Below the pieces are notes generated by a model. It saw only the letters and a program-made list of their open reading frames with translations. It was not told the DNA's origin and did no database searches. A stretch of DNA of 64,000 bases from JANSWP01 sp041941305 (lineage in GTDB: Bacteria > Bacteroidota > Bacteroidia > Chitinophagales > Saprospiraceae). Each line of letters opens with the position of its first letter. Position 1 is the stretch's first letter. Positions 26,016 to 34,993 of the stretch are shown in pieces. Made by a program: the position numbers and the translations under genes. The stretch spans positions 1 to 64,000 of the forward strand of contig JBGTQJ010000012.1 of NCBI GenBank assembly GCA_041941305.1, written 5' to 3'.

Positions 26016-27821
26016 ATGAAAAACCGGCTTTCGTTTTTTACTTTTCTTATTGCTTGCGCTAGTATTATTCTAGTTTCTCTTTCCTACCCCAAATGGCAGC
26101 AAAAAGGTACAGAAGCGACTATCAGTTGGGATGTGGATGGCTACTACTCTTATTTGCCATCCTTTTTAATTTATCAGGATCCTTCTGAAATGAAATATTA
26201 TGAGGAAATCCAAAAAACATATCAACCAACAGGGGAAAGTATAATGAGCTTTTTTCACCATGAAAGTGGAAATACTATAATGAAATATTCAATGGGGATG
26301 TCCATTATGTATTTACCAGGATTTTTGGTAGCACATTTTATTGCTTCCAATAGCAATTACCTTGCAGACGGGTATTCCTTTCCATATCAGGCTGGTTTGC
26401 ATTTTTGGAGCATTTTAGTTGCTTTTATCGGCTTGTGGTATTGCAGGAAAAATCTTCTTAAATTTTTTAAAGATTCCACCACCTCAATTGTGCTTTTATT
26501 GATGGTACTGGGTACTAATTATTTGAATTATAGCACCATTGATGTTGCTCTGTCACATAATTACTTATTTACCCTTTATGTTATCTTAATTTTTGCTACT
26601 ATTAAATGGTATGAAAGCCCTAACTTTAAGTATAGTATAATAATAGGACTTTGTGTGGGCTTGGCTTCCCTGGCACGGCCAACTGAAATTATTACCATTC
26701 TAATCCCTTTGCTTTGGGGAATATCAAATCCGAAAAAAATATTTGAAAGGCTGAGTTTCTTTAAAAATCATTTCCCAAAAGTCTGCATTACAGGATTGAT
26801 CATAATAGTCTGTGGCTGTCTCCAACTCCTTTACTGGAAATCGATTGGAAATTCTTGGTTGATTTATAGCTATGAAGATCAGGGCTTTACCTGGTTGAAC
26901 CCACATGTTTCCAATGTATTATTTTCCTATAGAAAAGGATGGTTTATTTATACCCCAATCATGCTTTTTGCCATTGCTGGTTTTTATTTTCTTTTCAAAA
27001 AGTATCCTAAACAATTTTGGGCTATTTTAGCTTTTTTCCTACTCAATTTTTATCTGGTTTCTGCTTGGGACATTTGGTGGTATGGCGGAGGATTTGGGCA
27101 GAGGGCTTTGATTCAGTCCTATGCCATTTTAGTTTTCCCATTTGCTGCTTTTGTTGAATTTGTTTTTAAGCACGATTGGAGCAAATGGTTATTCACCCCT
27201 ATCTTTCTATTTTGTATTTTTCTAAATGGATTTCAAACATGGCAAGCACATGGACATGGCTTGACTACTGAAGAAATGTCAAAACCTTATTTCTGGCGAA
27301 TCTTTTTGAATTTTGATGTAAAAAAAGAAGATAAAATTCTGTTAGACGCGAAACATAGTTATAACAAAACTCCGAAAAATGCCGAAGAAGTATTTTTCAA
27401 CGATTTTGAAAATTTAGAAGACAGCCTTTACATCTCCTCAATATCCTATAGTGGGTTTAAGGCACTGATTATCAATGGTGATAGAGAATTTACACCTGCA
27501 ATTGATATAAAGACTGATGGGAAATGGGAGAAAAATAAATGGCTGAGAATTTCCGGACACTTCTATACAGAAAAATATCCTCGCCATTGGGGCTGGGAAA
27601 TGTCTAAATTGGTGGTTCGTTTTGAAAAAGATGGAAGCACTGTGAAAGAAAGGTACATTTTACCAGAACGTGTTTTAGATAAAAGTAAATGGAAATTTGC
27701 ATCAATGGATTTTAAAATTGATAGCATAGAATTTGATAATTTAAAATTATTTATGTGGAAACCTGGAGGGAGCAATCCTATTATTCTGGATGATTTGCGG
27801 TTAGAGGTCTTTGACAATTAA
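26016..27821 (+). CDS. polytopic membrane protein, possible GT-C-type glycosyltransferase
   Basis: This 601-residue protein has a signal-anchor-like first helix, then about ten membrane helices up to residue 415. The extracytoplasmic loop after helix 1 contains SWDVDGYYSYLPSFLIYQDP, where the acidic DxD-like pair resembles the first loop of GT-C glycosyltransferases. LASLARPTEIITIL is also typical of such proteins. The C-terminal 170 residues are soluble, beta-rich and end in IILDDLRLEVF, like a carbohydrate-binding jelly roll. The glycosyltransferase role is inferred; no family is certain. A hairpin terminator lies just upstream. Confidence 0.6.
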   Translation: MKNRLSFFTFLIACASIILVSLSYPKWQQKGTEATISWDVDGYYSYLPSFLIYQDPSEMKYYEEIQKTYQPTGESIMSFFHHESGNTIMKYSMGMSIMYLPGFLVAHFIASNSNYLADGYSFPYQAGLHFWSILVAFIGLWYCRKNLLKFFKDSTTSIVLLLMVLGTNYLNYSTIDVALSHNYLFTLYVILIFATIKWYESPNFKYSIIIGLCVGLASLARPTEIITILIPLLWGISNPKKIFERLSFFKNHFPKVCITGLIIIVCGCLQLLYWKSIGNSWLIYSYEDQGFTWLNPHVSNVLFSYRKGWFIYTPIMLFAIAGFYFLFKKYPKQFWAILAFFLLNFYLVSAWDIWWYGGGFGQRALIQSYAILVFPFAAFVEFVFKHDWSKWLFTPIFLFCIFLNGFQTWQAHGHGLTTEEMSKPYFWRIFLNFDVKKEDKILLDAKHSYNKTPKNAEEVFFNDFENLEDSLYISSISYSGFKALIINGDREFTPAIDIKTDGKWEKNKWLRISGHFYTEKYPRHWGWEMSKLVVRFEKDGSTVKERYILPERVLDKSKWKFASMDFKIDSIEFDNLKLFMWKPGGSNPIILDDLRLEVFDN

Positions 27822-27936
27822 AAAGGAATGAAATAATTACCGCCTTTCTCCTTTTGAACTTTGGATGATTCAAATTTAGAATTCAAAGTAATTGGATTAT
27901 TTTTGCCACAATTTCTAACAAAAAATATTTCTTGAA

Positions 27937-28500
27937 ATGCCTAAGAACAAAATTAATTTTCACTTTGGAATTCCAGTCCTCATTATCTTTCTGGTAGCTA
28001 TGAGCCGCTTGATTCCACATCCCTGGAACTTTTCTCCACTCGGTGGAATGGCTCTTTTTGGTGCTGCCTACTTTACAAAGAGGCATTGGGCAATCATAGT
28101 ACCCTTTATTGCTTTTTGGATAAGTAGTTTGATTCTCGACAATACAGTCTACGCTCATTATTATGAAGGATTTGTATTGGTAAGTGAGCCTATGGTTTAT
28201 GTTTCTTTGGCTTTGATTGTAGGATTAGGTTGGTTGCTTCTGAAAAAAGTAAAGCCTTTGAATTTGTTGGTTGCAAGCCTAAGTGCTTCTACTATTTTTT
28301 TCCTGGTTTCCAATTTTGGAGCATGGATGACAACTGCCTTATATCCCAAAACTTTATCGGGTTTAGTAGCTTGCTACGCCGCAGGTATTCCCTTCTTTGG
28401 AGGGACTATTGCAGGTGATTTGTTTTATGTGATCGTTTTATTTGGCAGCTATGAACTCATCAAAAGAAGATATTTAAATACTCAACCTGAAATAGCATAA
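27937..28500 (+). CDS. DUF6580-family putative membrane transport protein
   Basis: This 187-residue integral membrane protein has about five helices. The N-terminal SRLIPHPWNFSPLGGMALFGAAYF is characteristic of DUF6580, a family resembling ECF-type substrate-binding membrane components. The substrate is unknown. The gene is transcribed alone, about 115 bp after the 601-residue membrane protein gene, and is followed by a clear intrinsic terminator at 28521-28552. Confidence 0.8.
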   Translation: MPKNKINFHFGIPVLIIFLVAMSRLIPHPWNFSPLGGMALFGAAYFTKRHWAIIVPFIAFWISSLILDNTVYAHYYEGFVLVSEPMVYVSLALIVGLGWLLLKKVKPLNLLVASLSASTIFFLVSNFGAWMTTALYPKTLSGLVACYAAGIPFFGGTIAGDLFYVIVLFGSYELIKRRYLNTQPEIA

Positions 28501-28518
28501 TTGTTACCTTTTGGATAA

Positions 28519-28558
28519 AAAAACCTGCTATATGAACATCAATAGCAGGTTTTTTTTG
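28519..28558 (+). terminator. intrinsic terminator after the DUF6580 gene
   Basis: AAACCTGCTAT (28521-28531) and ATAGCAGGTTT (28542-28552) form a perfect 11-bp stem. It is flanked by an A-run before and a T-run after, so it could work in both directions. It lies 20 bp after the DUF6580 stop. Confidence 0.88.
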
Positions 28559-28571
28559 TTCAATTTTTATC

Positions 28572-28730
28572 ATGAAGCAAAAGAAAATTCGTCTTGAAGA
28601 AGGAAAACATTATTATATAGAGAATGGGCTATTTGTTTTCACAGAGTATTATTTGAAGGAACGTGGTTACTGTTGTAGTAATGGATGTAGGCATTGCCCT
28701 TACCCAAAGACCAAGTCACCAAACCATTGA
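28572..28730 (+). CDS. DUF5522 small cysteine-rich protein
   Basis: This is a 52-residue protein starting at ATG 28572. It has HYYIENGLFVFTEYYLKERG followed by YCCSNGCRHCPYP, the hallmark of DUF5522. The four cysteines and a histidine are arranged like a small metal-binding knuckle. Function unknown. It lies just after the DUF6580 terminator and ends 15 bp from the tail of the convergent giant gene. It is short but its motif match is strong. Confidence 0.85.
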   Translation: MKQKKIRLEEGKHYYIENGLFVFTEYYLKERGYCCSNGCRHCPYPKTKSPNH

Positions 28731-28744
28731 GGATTTCATCAATA

Positions 28745-31700
28745 TCATTTTGAAAGAAATATTTTCTGATGGAAGAGCAATTGATTTTCAGAACTCATTT
28801 CAAATAGATAAATACCTGGCGCTCTATCCATGATATTGAAATGATGAACCCCATTTCGTTGATTCAAATATTTAGTATCCAATATTGCCTCACCCAGTAA
28901 ATTAATAATTCTAAAATCTAAATCTTTAACCTTTAATAATTCAAACTTTACAACAAAGGTACCTGAGGTAGGATTTGGAAATAAAATGACCTCCTTGACC
29001 AAATCATTTTCGATAAAATCAACCAGCTTAATTTCCACTTCAGCAACAGCTGTGCAATTATCTGAATCTGTTACAGTTACAGAGTAGATTCCTGGAGTAA
29101 GATCCGATACCATCATATCAAGTGATCCTGTACTCCATTCGTAGAAATAGGGAGCCTGACCTCCTGAAGCTTCGATAGAAGCAGACCCTCCCATTTGACT
29201 AGTTGCATCCACAATACCAGGGACCAAAACGATATCGCTGGCTTGGCCTATTGTATATTCCAGGATCAATTGACAATCTTCACTATCAGTAATGGTTATT
29301 GTGTAATCCCCTGCTGAGACGTCAACCAAATTAAGTGTAGAGGTCAAATTGGGATCATTCCAAAGGAACTCATAAGGTTCCCATCCTCCCTCAATACTCA
29401 ACAAAACGGATCCGTCCCCTCCCCCATGGCAATTTGCATCTATCACCTCTTCTGAAATAAGGTGAATGTTGGTATCTGGCTCTTCAACTAGAATTTCCGA
29501 ACTTAACAAGCATTCATTGTCATCGGTTAAGGTAATCCCATACTCTCCGGCAGGTAACTGTGAAATATCCTCTGTAGTTGCACCATTTGACCAGTCAAAA
29601 ATGTAAGGAGGAACCCCACCTTCTGGTTGAATGTTTATTGAACCCGTGCTATCTCCAAAACATCTTACATTTTGAACGATTACAGGGTTGTCCAGAAGTG
29701 TAAGTGCCTTTTCTGGTTCTGCGATAGGAATATCCTCAATAAGAAAATTACATCCAATTGAGTCTTCAACCATCACCGAATATGCTCCTGCTGGTAAATT
29801 ATCCAGATCCTGATTGAGGGACAAAGTATCATTACTCTCTGTGAACCAATGGTAATTATAGGGTTCACTTCCTCCGGTTACATCCAAATTAATGATTCCA
29901 TCCGAACCATTAAAACATTTAACGTTCTCAATAGAAACGATAGTTGGATTTAAAGGTTCAGCCTGTCCTATTTCAAATAAATCAGACACTGCAAGACAGC
30001 CTTTTCCATCCACTACGGTTACCTGGCAAATACCCGAAGCCAAATCATTCATTATCAAAGTGTCCTGAGCAGTTGAACCTGTTAAACCATGATTCCAATT
30101 AAATTGATAAGGTGCATCTCCACCCTGAAATTCAATAGCCAAAACACCATCTGTAGCATGGAAGCATTGAGTCAGTTGGGATATTTCATTTAACAATTCT
30201 ACAGAAAGTGGTTCAATCGGATCAGGATACTTGATGGATTCCATTTCGTGTGTACATCCAACGTTATCCGTCACTGTAATTGAATATTCTCCTGTAGGTG
30301 CACCCACAAGGCAAGATGCTGTAACTCCATTGCTCCAGTTAAAATCATGTGGGGCAATTCCGCCTGAAACTGAAACACAAACACTGTCAATGGGATCCAA
30401 ATCACATTCGGGAATGTTTACAATATTTGTTTCAAGAACCATTTGGGGAGGTTCAACAATTTGAAAAGATTGTATGAATGGACAAGAATTCGAATCTGTA
30501 AGTGTAACAGTATAATCTCCAGTTGGTAGAAGACTGACATCCTCTGAAGTATTACCATTTGACCACATAAAATTATAGGGTGGTACGCCTCCAATTGGGG
30601 TGACATCAATACTGCCTTCAAATGCTCCAAAGCATACATTATCTTCTTTACTTTCTATTTCCAATTCAAGAGCAGAGGGATCATGTAATGCAATAGTGTC
30701 AGAAGAAATATAACACCCAAATTGGTCAGTAATGGTTGCCCAGTAAGTTCCCTCTGATAAACTGATTCTATTAAAATTGGTATTCCCATCATTCCAAAGT
30801 ATGCTGTGCTGAGGATTCCCTCCAACAGGAGTAATGGTAATACTACCAGTATTGGTTTGGAAACAAGCTGGATCTAAATCATTAATTATTAGATCCATTG
30901 GTTGTCCTGATTCCAAAATAGTGGTATCGTGGAAAATACAACCTGCGCTATCAGTTATGGTGGTAAAATAAGAGCCACCTGCCAGGTTGGACAGGGTATT
31001 TGATGTTTCTCCGTTATTCCAGAAAAATGAAAAAGGAGGTGTTCCTCCCTGGATATTATCTTCTACAATTTCAATCGTACCATTTGGTATTCCAGGGCAA
31101 AAAGCAGGGTCTATGTTTTTTTCCACCATTATCATAGCTGGAGAACTAACCTCAATTGAATCCAGGTTAATTGCACATTGATTGTTATCTATGACAAGAA
31201 CATGATAAAAACCTGCCCCTAAATCACTAGCGTTTTGGTTGGTATTCCCATTGTTCCATTCAAAGATGTATGGAGGGGAACCCCCAATTGGCAAAATATT
31301 GATTTTTCCATCATCAATGCCATTACAAGTGGCGTCTATTACATTTTGTACACTGACTTCCAGTTGGGGAGGATCTGTAATTTCGAAAAGTTGAGAGGCT
31401 GTGCATCCATTGAAATCTGTCACTGTAATTCCATAAAATCCAGCTTCCAAAAAGCCGATTTTTGAGGTAGTATTACCATTGCTCCATAGAATGGAATAAA
31501 AGGGGGTGCCGCCCGTAACACTAATCTCAATCGAACCACCTCTTCCACCAAAACAGCTCACCTGTTGAATTTCTACCGTGTCTATCAATATTGGATTCGG
31601 TTCATCAACAGGTATTGAAAGTGCTACTTCACAGTTTTGTATATCCGAAACAGTCACATTATAAGTTCCTGAGGAAAGGTTCACCAGACTATCTTGAAAG

Positions 31701-34700
31701 TCATTTGTTTCCCATTTGAAAAAATAAATTGGCGTTCCTCCAAAAACATCCAATTTAATTTTCCCATCATCATCGCCTGGACAGGTTACATCATTCACCA
31801 GGGGATTTACCATTAAATTCGGAGGCTGTGTTAGTGTAACTGGAATTTGAGTAATACAAGTCCCTGCAACTACAGTTGCCTCATAATTTCCTGCCTCTAA
31901 TCCACATAATAATTCTGTTGTATCCCCAGTATTCCAGGTAATAGAAAAGTTGTTGCCCACGACATCTATAAAAATGCAGCCATCTGATCCTCCAAAACAG
32001 TCAGGTTCTGTCAATACGGGTGTTTTTATATCTACTGATGGTCCATTTACTACTGTACTTGGGATGGCAAATGAGCAATTTTCGACACTGTTGTCAATTA
32101 TTGTGATTGAATAGGCACCTTGTTCCAAATTGGAAATGGTAAAGTTATTGAAATTACTACTTCCAAAGCCCGTTGATTGATTAGGACCTTCCCAATTATA
32201 ATCAAAGGGCGCTATCCCACCCGATATTGAAATATTGATGATTCCGTCTGTCCCATCACATGAAGTCACGTCATTTGAAAAAGTGGAAACACTCTGAATA
32301 CTGGCAACTGTGACCAATTCAAAAGTATCCCTTCCTGAACAGCCATTTGCTCCAGTCATTTCAATAGTAAAGGTTTCTGTCGCACCAATATTTGGATTGC
32401 TGAAAACAGGAATGGTTGGATTGGTAGCCCCTGTATTCCACAAATAAGTCAAAGGAAGGATTCCGGAACCTATATCGGCCACCGTTAAACTGGAAGATGT
32501 TCCTCGGCAAATGGTTTCATCCCCTAATATCAATGGATGAGGGCTGGGTTTGACTTCCACCAAAAAATCCAAAGTATCTCTACAACCAATTGGAGTGACA
32601 CCTAAAATTGTGTAATTGGTATTTGAAGTAGGGTGAATTACTGAGGAGTTTAATTGATTCCCAGGTTCAGGTGTACCTATATAATAATCAAAACTTGTTC
32701 CTGCCTGATTTATATCAATAATGTTTAGTGTAGCAAGGTCGAATGCTTCCCCAGCACAAATTAAAACTTGATCATTTGATGATAGTTCAGGATTAGGAAA
32801 AATGGCCACAACCACTTCAGCTCTTTCCTGGGAAGAGCAACCGAAAAAATTTTGTTCTTCTGCATAATAGGAAAGAAATATAGGATTGGGAGAGTTGTTT
32901 TCAGGCAGGATTCCGGGATTATATTCTTGTCCCTGAAATAATTCAATACCTCCGGTAATTTGATCATACCAATAAATACCTCCAAAAAATTGTGGATTTG
33001 CCTCAACGATGACTTGAGCTCCACTACATATTTTGATGGTATCAATAGGAATATTTGGTGGTGGAAGAATTAATTCATCGTCATTTCCATTACAATTTAA
33101 ATCCAATCCATCACAAGGAGATTCGTCTACGGAAGGATTAATAAAATCATTTTCATCGTCACAATCTCCGGCTATTGGTGTAAATCCATTTAAATTAATG
33201 GCATAACAAGTTCTGAAAAACTTATCCGGATTACCATAGCCATCTCCGTCTTCATCAGCATAATAAATAAGGGAACCAGGTCCTAAATCAAGGGAACCAT
33301 AAAAAGTAATTTGGTCCAGCGCAATATCACTTCGAAATCCATTTCCACCAATAACGAGGAAGCGAAATTGGGCAATTTGACCATGGTAAGGACTCAAGTC
33401 AATAAACTGAAAAAACCATTCGTCTCCTTTATTTCCTTGCGCAAACCACAACCTTTCCCAATTTAATCCACCATCTGTTGTTATTTCTAGTGTTAATGAA
33501 CCTGTATGAAACCCAAACATATGGTAAAAGAATGACATGTCACAGGTGTCTGGTTTTGCACTGACTTCTATACAATTTGATATCAATATGGCTGTATCTC
33601 TTTGACAATCAGGGCCTGAGGATTCTATATAAATATAATTGCCATTGTCTCCTCCTGCGTCGTCTGAAGGACCCGTTTGTGAAGAAGTTGTACTGCCTGA
33701 ATGGACTATCCAATCGAAGCCATCGATTAGACTATTTCTCCAGGTTCCAGAGATATTACAAGGGGACCCGCATGTAGGATCGCATAAAGCCTGACTATCA
33801 AAGTCTTCAATAAGTGTTGGAGGTGGGGGAGAACAACTTGTCGTCACAATGATTGGACAGGAGTTTTCTGAATAATTATTAACTCCACAATATTCTCGAA
33901 GATAAAACTCGTAAGTAGTATTAGGGAGCAAATTACTTATGGTGAATGGTGGCGCACAAAAACCAGAGGGCGCAGCAATTCCACCACCTACCATTCCCGC
34001 ATTGCCAGGTGTAAATCCTGGTAATCCATATTCTAAAATGGTGTTGTGACAATTCAATCCTGAGGACCAATTGAGCGTAACTGATGTAGAATCTGAAGCT
34101 ATTACTTCTACCTGGGAAGGTCGGATACATACAAGCGGAGAAAAAACCAACTCCACAAATTCCAGGGTGCCTTCGTTTACTTCAGCATCATCACAAATTT
34201 TGAGAATCCAAATGCCTTCCGGATTCGTCACACCATCATTTAAATCTTCAAAATTACCCTCAGGTAAGAAGTTACCAATAAATGGTGCTGAACCATCCTC
34301 AATGGATGGGGCATTACAGGCCTGAGTAGAGCTATGTGACAGAAAAGTTGTGTAATCCGAACAAGTAGGATCCAATGGATCTCCGTAATTATCATCTGTA
34401 TCCCCATTGTCTGTAGAAAGGGTGACGCTTGCTCCTGAAGGTGAAATCAGAAAAATATCGATATCCAAATCCCATTCGTGTCCAATAATTAGGCGGACTT
34501 CTTCTAAAAAAACATCTATTCCCAGTGAATCTCCAGGAGGATTGATTACCTGAACTGGAAATTCTTGTTCTCCACTGCAATCATCATCCAGGATTGGTAA
34601 AGATAACATACACGCTGATGGGTTGTCAAGTGTATCATTCACCAAAAGAGAAGGGAAAGGTGTAGAAAGGGATTCATTTGGATTGTTGTTAGTGTTATTT

Positions 34701-34780
34701 GCAACTGAAGGTATTATGTCCAAAAAGAGCAGTAAAAATACCAGATACAGTGCTTCATGGAATTGTGTTCGCATAATCAA
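28745..34780 (-). CDS. giant SprB-repeat surface protein with P domain, MAM-like domain and T9SS sorting domain
   Basis: This 2011-residue protein is a T9SS cargo. After a signal peptide (about 1-27) come a proprotein-convertase P-type domain (about 65-212, ending GIWILKICDDAEVNEGTLE), a fibronectin III-like unit (to about 310) and a MAM-like domain (about 323-497). A MopE-like calcium-binding segment follows (about 503-567, DEDGDGYGN and GDCDDEND). Then come Ig-like units and fourteen SprB-type repeats (about 835-1910), each of the form CFGxxxGSIxIxxxGGxPPYxFxWSNGxT. The C-terminus is a sorting domain starting FPNPTSGTF. SprB in Flavobacterium johnsoniae is a motility adhesin. A similar adhesive role is inferred, not shown. 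Confidence 0.9.
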   Translation of the reverse strand: MIMRTQFHEALYLVFLLLFLDIIPSVANNTNNNPNESLSTPFPSLLVNDTLDNPSACMLSLPILDDDCSGEQEFPVQVINPPGDSLGIDVFLEEVRLIIGHEWDLDIDIFLISPSGASVTLSTDNGDTDDNYGDPLDPTCSDYTTFLSHSSTQACNAPSIEDGSAPFIGNFLPEGNFEDLNDGVTNPEGIWILKICDDAEVNEGTLEFVELVFSPLVCIRPSQVEVIASDSTSVTLNWSSGLNCHNTILEYGLPGFTPGNAGMVGGGIAAPSGFCAPPFTISNLLPNTTYEFYLREYCGVNNYSENSCPIIVTTSCSPPPPTLIEDFDSQALCDPTCGSPCNISGTWRNSLIDGFDWIVHSGSTTSSQTGPSDDAGGDNGNYIYIESSGPDCQRDTAILISNCIEVSAKPDTCDMSFFYHMFGFHTGSLTLEITTDGGLNWERLWFAQGNKGDEWFFQFIDLSPYHGQIAQFRFLVIGGNGFRSDIALDQITFYGSLDLGPGSLIYYADEDGDGYGNPDKFFRTCYAINLNGFTPIAGDCDDENDFINPSVDESPCDGLDLNCNGNDDELILPPPNIPIDTIKICSGAQVIVEANPQFFGGIYWYDQITGGIELFQGQEYNPGILPENNSPNPIFLSYYAEEQNFFGCSSQERAEVVVAIFPNPELSSNDQVLICAGEAFDLATLNIIDINQAGTSFDYYIGTPEPGNQLNSSVIHPTSNTNYTILGVTPIGCRDTLDFLVEVKPSPHPLILGDETICRGTSSSLTVADIGSGILPLTYLWNTGATNPTIPVFSNPNIGATETFTIEMTGANGCSGRDTFELVTVASIQSVSTFSNDVTSCDGTDGIINISISGGIAPFDYNWEGPNQSTGFGSSNFNNFTISNLEQGAYSITIIDNSVENCSFAIPSTVVNGPSVDIKTPVLTEPDCFGGSDGCIFIDVVGNNFSITWNTGDTTELLCGLEAGNYEATVVAGTCITQIPVTLTQPPNLMVNPLVNDVTCPGDDDGKIKLDVFGGTPIYFFKWETNDFQDSLVNLSSGTYNVTVSDIQNCEVALSIPVDEPNPILIDTVEIQQVSCFGGRGGSIEISVTGGTPFYSILWSNGNTTSKIGFLEAGFYGITVTDFNGCTASQLFEITDPPQLEVSVQNVIDATCNGIDDGKINILPIGGSPPYIFEWNNGNTNQNASDLGAGFYHVLVIDNNQCAINLDSIEVSSPAMIMVEKNIDPAFCPGIPNGTIEIVEDNIQGGTPPFSFFWNNGETSNTLSNLAGGSYFTTITDSAGCIFHDTTILESGQPMDLIINDLDPACFQTNTGSITITPVGGNPQHSILWNDGNTNFNRISLSEGTYWATITDQFGCYISSDTIALHDPSALELEIESKEDNVCFGAFEGSIDVTPIGGVPPYNFMWSNGNTSEDVSLLPTGDYTVTLTDSNSCPFIQSFQIVEPPQMVLETNIVNIPECDLDPIDSVCVSVSGGIAPHDFNWSNGVTASCLVGAPTGEYSITVTDNVGCTHEMESIKYPDPIEPLSVELLNEISQLTQCFHATDGVLAIEFQGGDAPYQFNWNHGLTGSTAQDTLIMNDLASGICQVTVVDGKGCLAVSDLFEIGQAEPLNPTIVSIENVKCFNGSDGIINLDVTGGSEPYNYHWFTESNDTLSLNQDLDNLPAGAYSVMVEDSIGCNFLIEDIPIAEPEKALTLLDNPVIVQNVRCFGDSTGSINIQPEGGVPPYIFDWSNGATTEDISQLPAGEYGITLTDDNECLLSSEILVEEPDTNIHLISEEVIDANCHGGGDGSVLLSIEGGWEPYEFLWNDPNLTSTLNLVDVSAGDYTITITDSEDCQLILEYTIGQASDIVLVPGIVDATSQMGGSASIEASGGQAPYFYEWSTGSLDMMVSDLTPGIYSVTVTDSDNCTAVAEVEIKLVDFIENDLVKEVILFPNPTSGTFVVKFELLKVKDLDFRIINLLGEAILDTKYLNQRNGVHHFNIMDRAPGIYLFEMSSENQLLFHQKIFLSK

Positions 34781-34941
34781 AAAAATCGGTTCTAAGTAGC
34801 CTGAAAATCAGTATATTAATAAATGTGCGACAAAAAAGTGGATACTATAATAATTGTTTCCTTCAGAAAAGTATAAAACAGAATTTTTCAAGATGAGATT
34901 ATAACCGGAGCAAATATAGGAAAAAATGAGAGTTTCAGTTT

Positions 34942-34980
34942 GGAAGTTTGGGGATTTGAAACGACCAAACCCCAAACTCC
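34942..34980 (-). terminator. probable terminator of leuS
   Basis: On the minus strand, GGAGTTTGGGGTTTG pairs with CAAATCCCCAAACTTCC, with one bulge and a short loop (34942-34958 with 34966-34980). It lies 13 bp after the leuS stop. A T-run follows only about 15 bases later, so termination efficiency is uncertain. Confidence 0.5.
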
Positions 34981-34993
34981 AATCTATTTAAAA

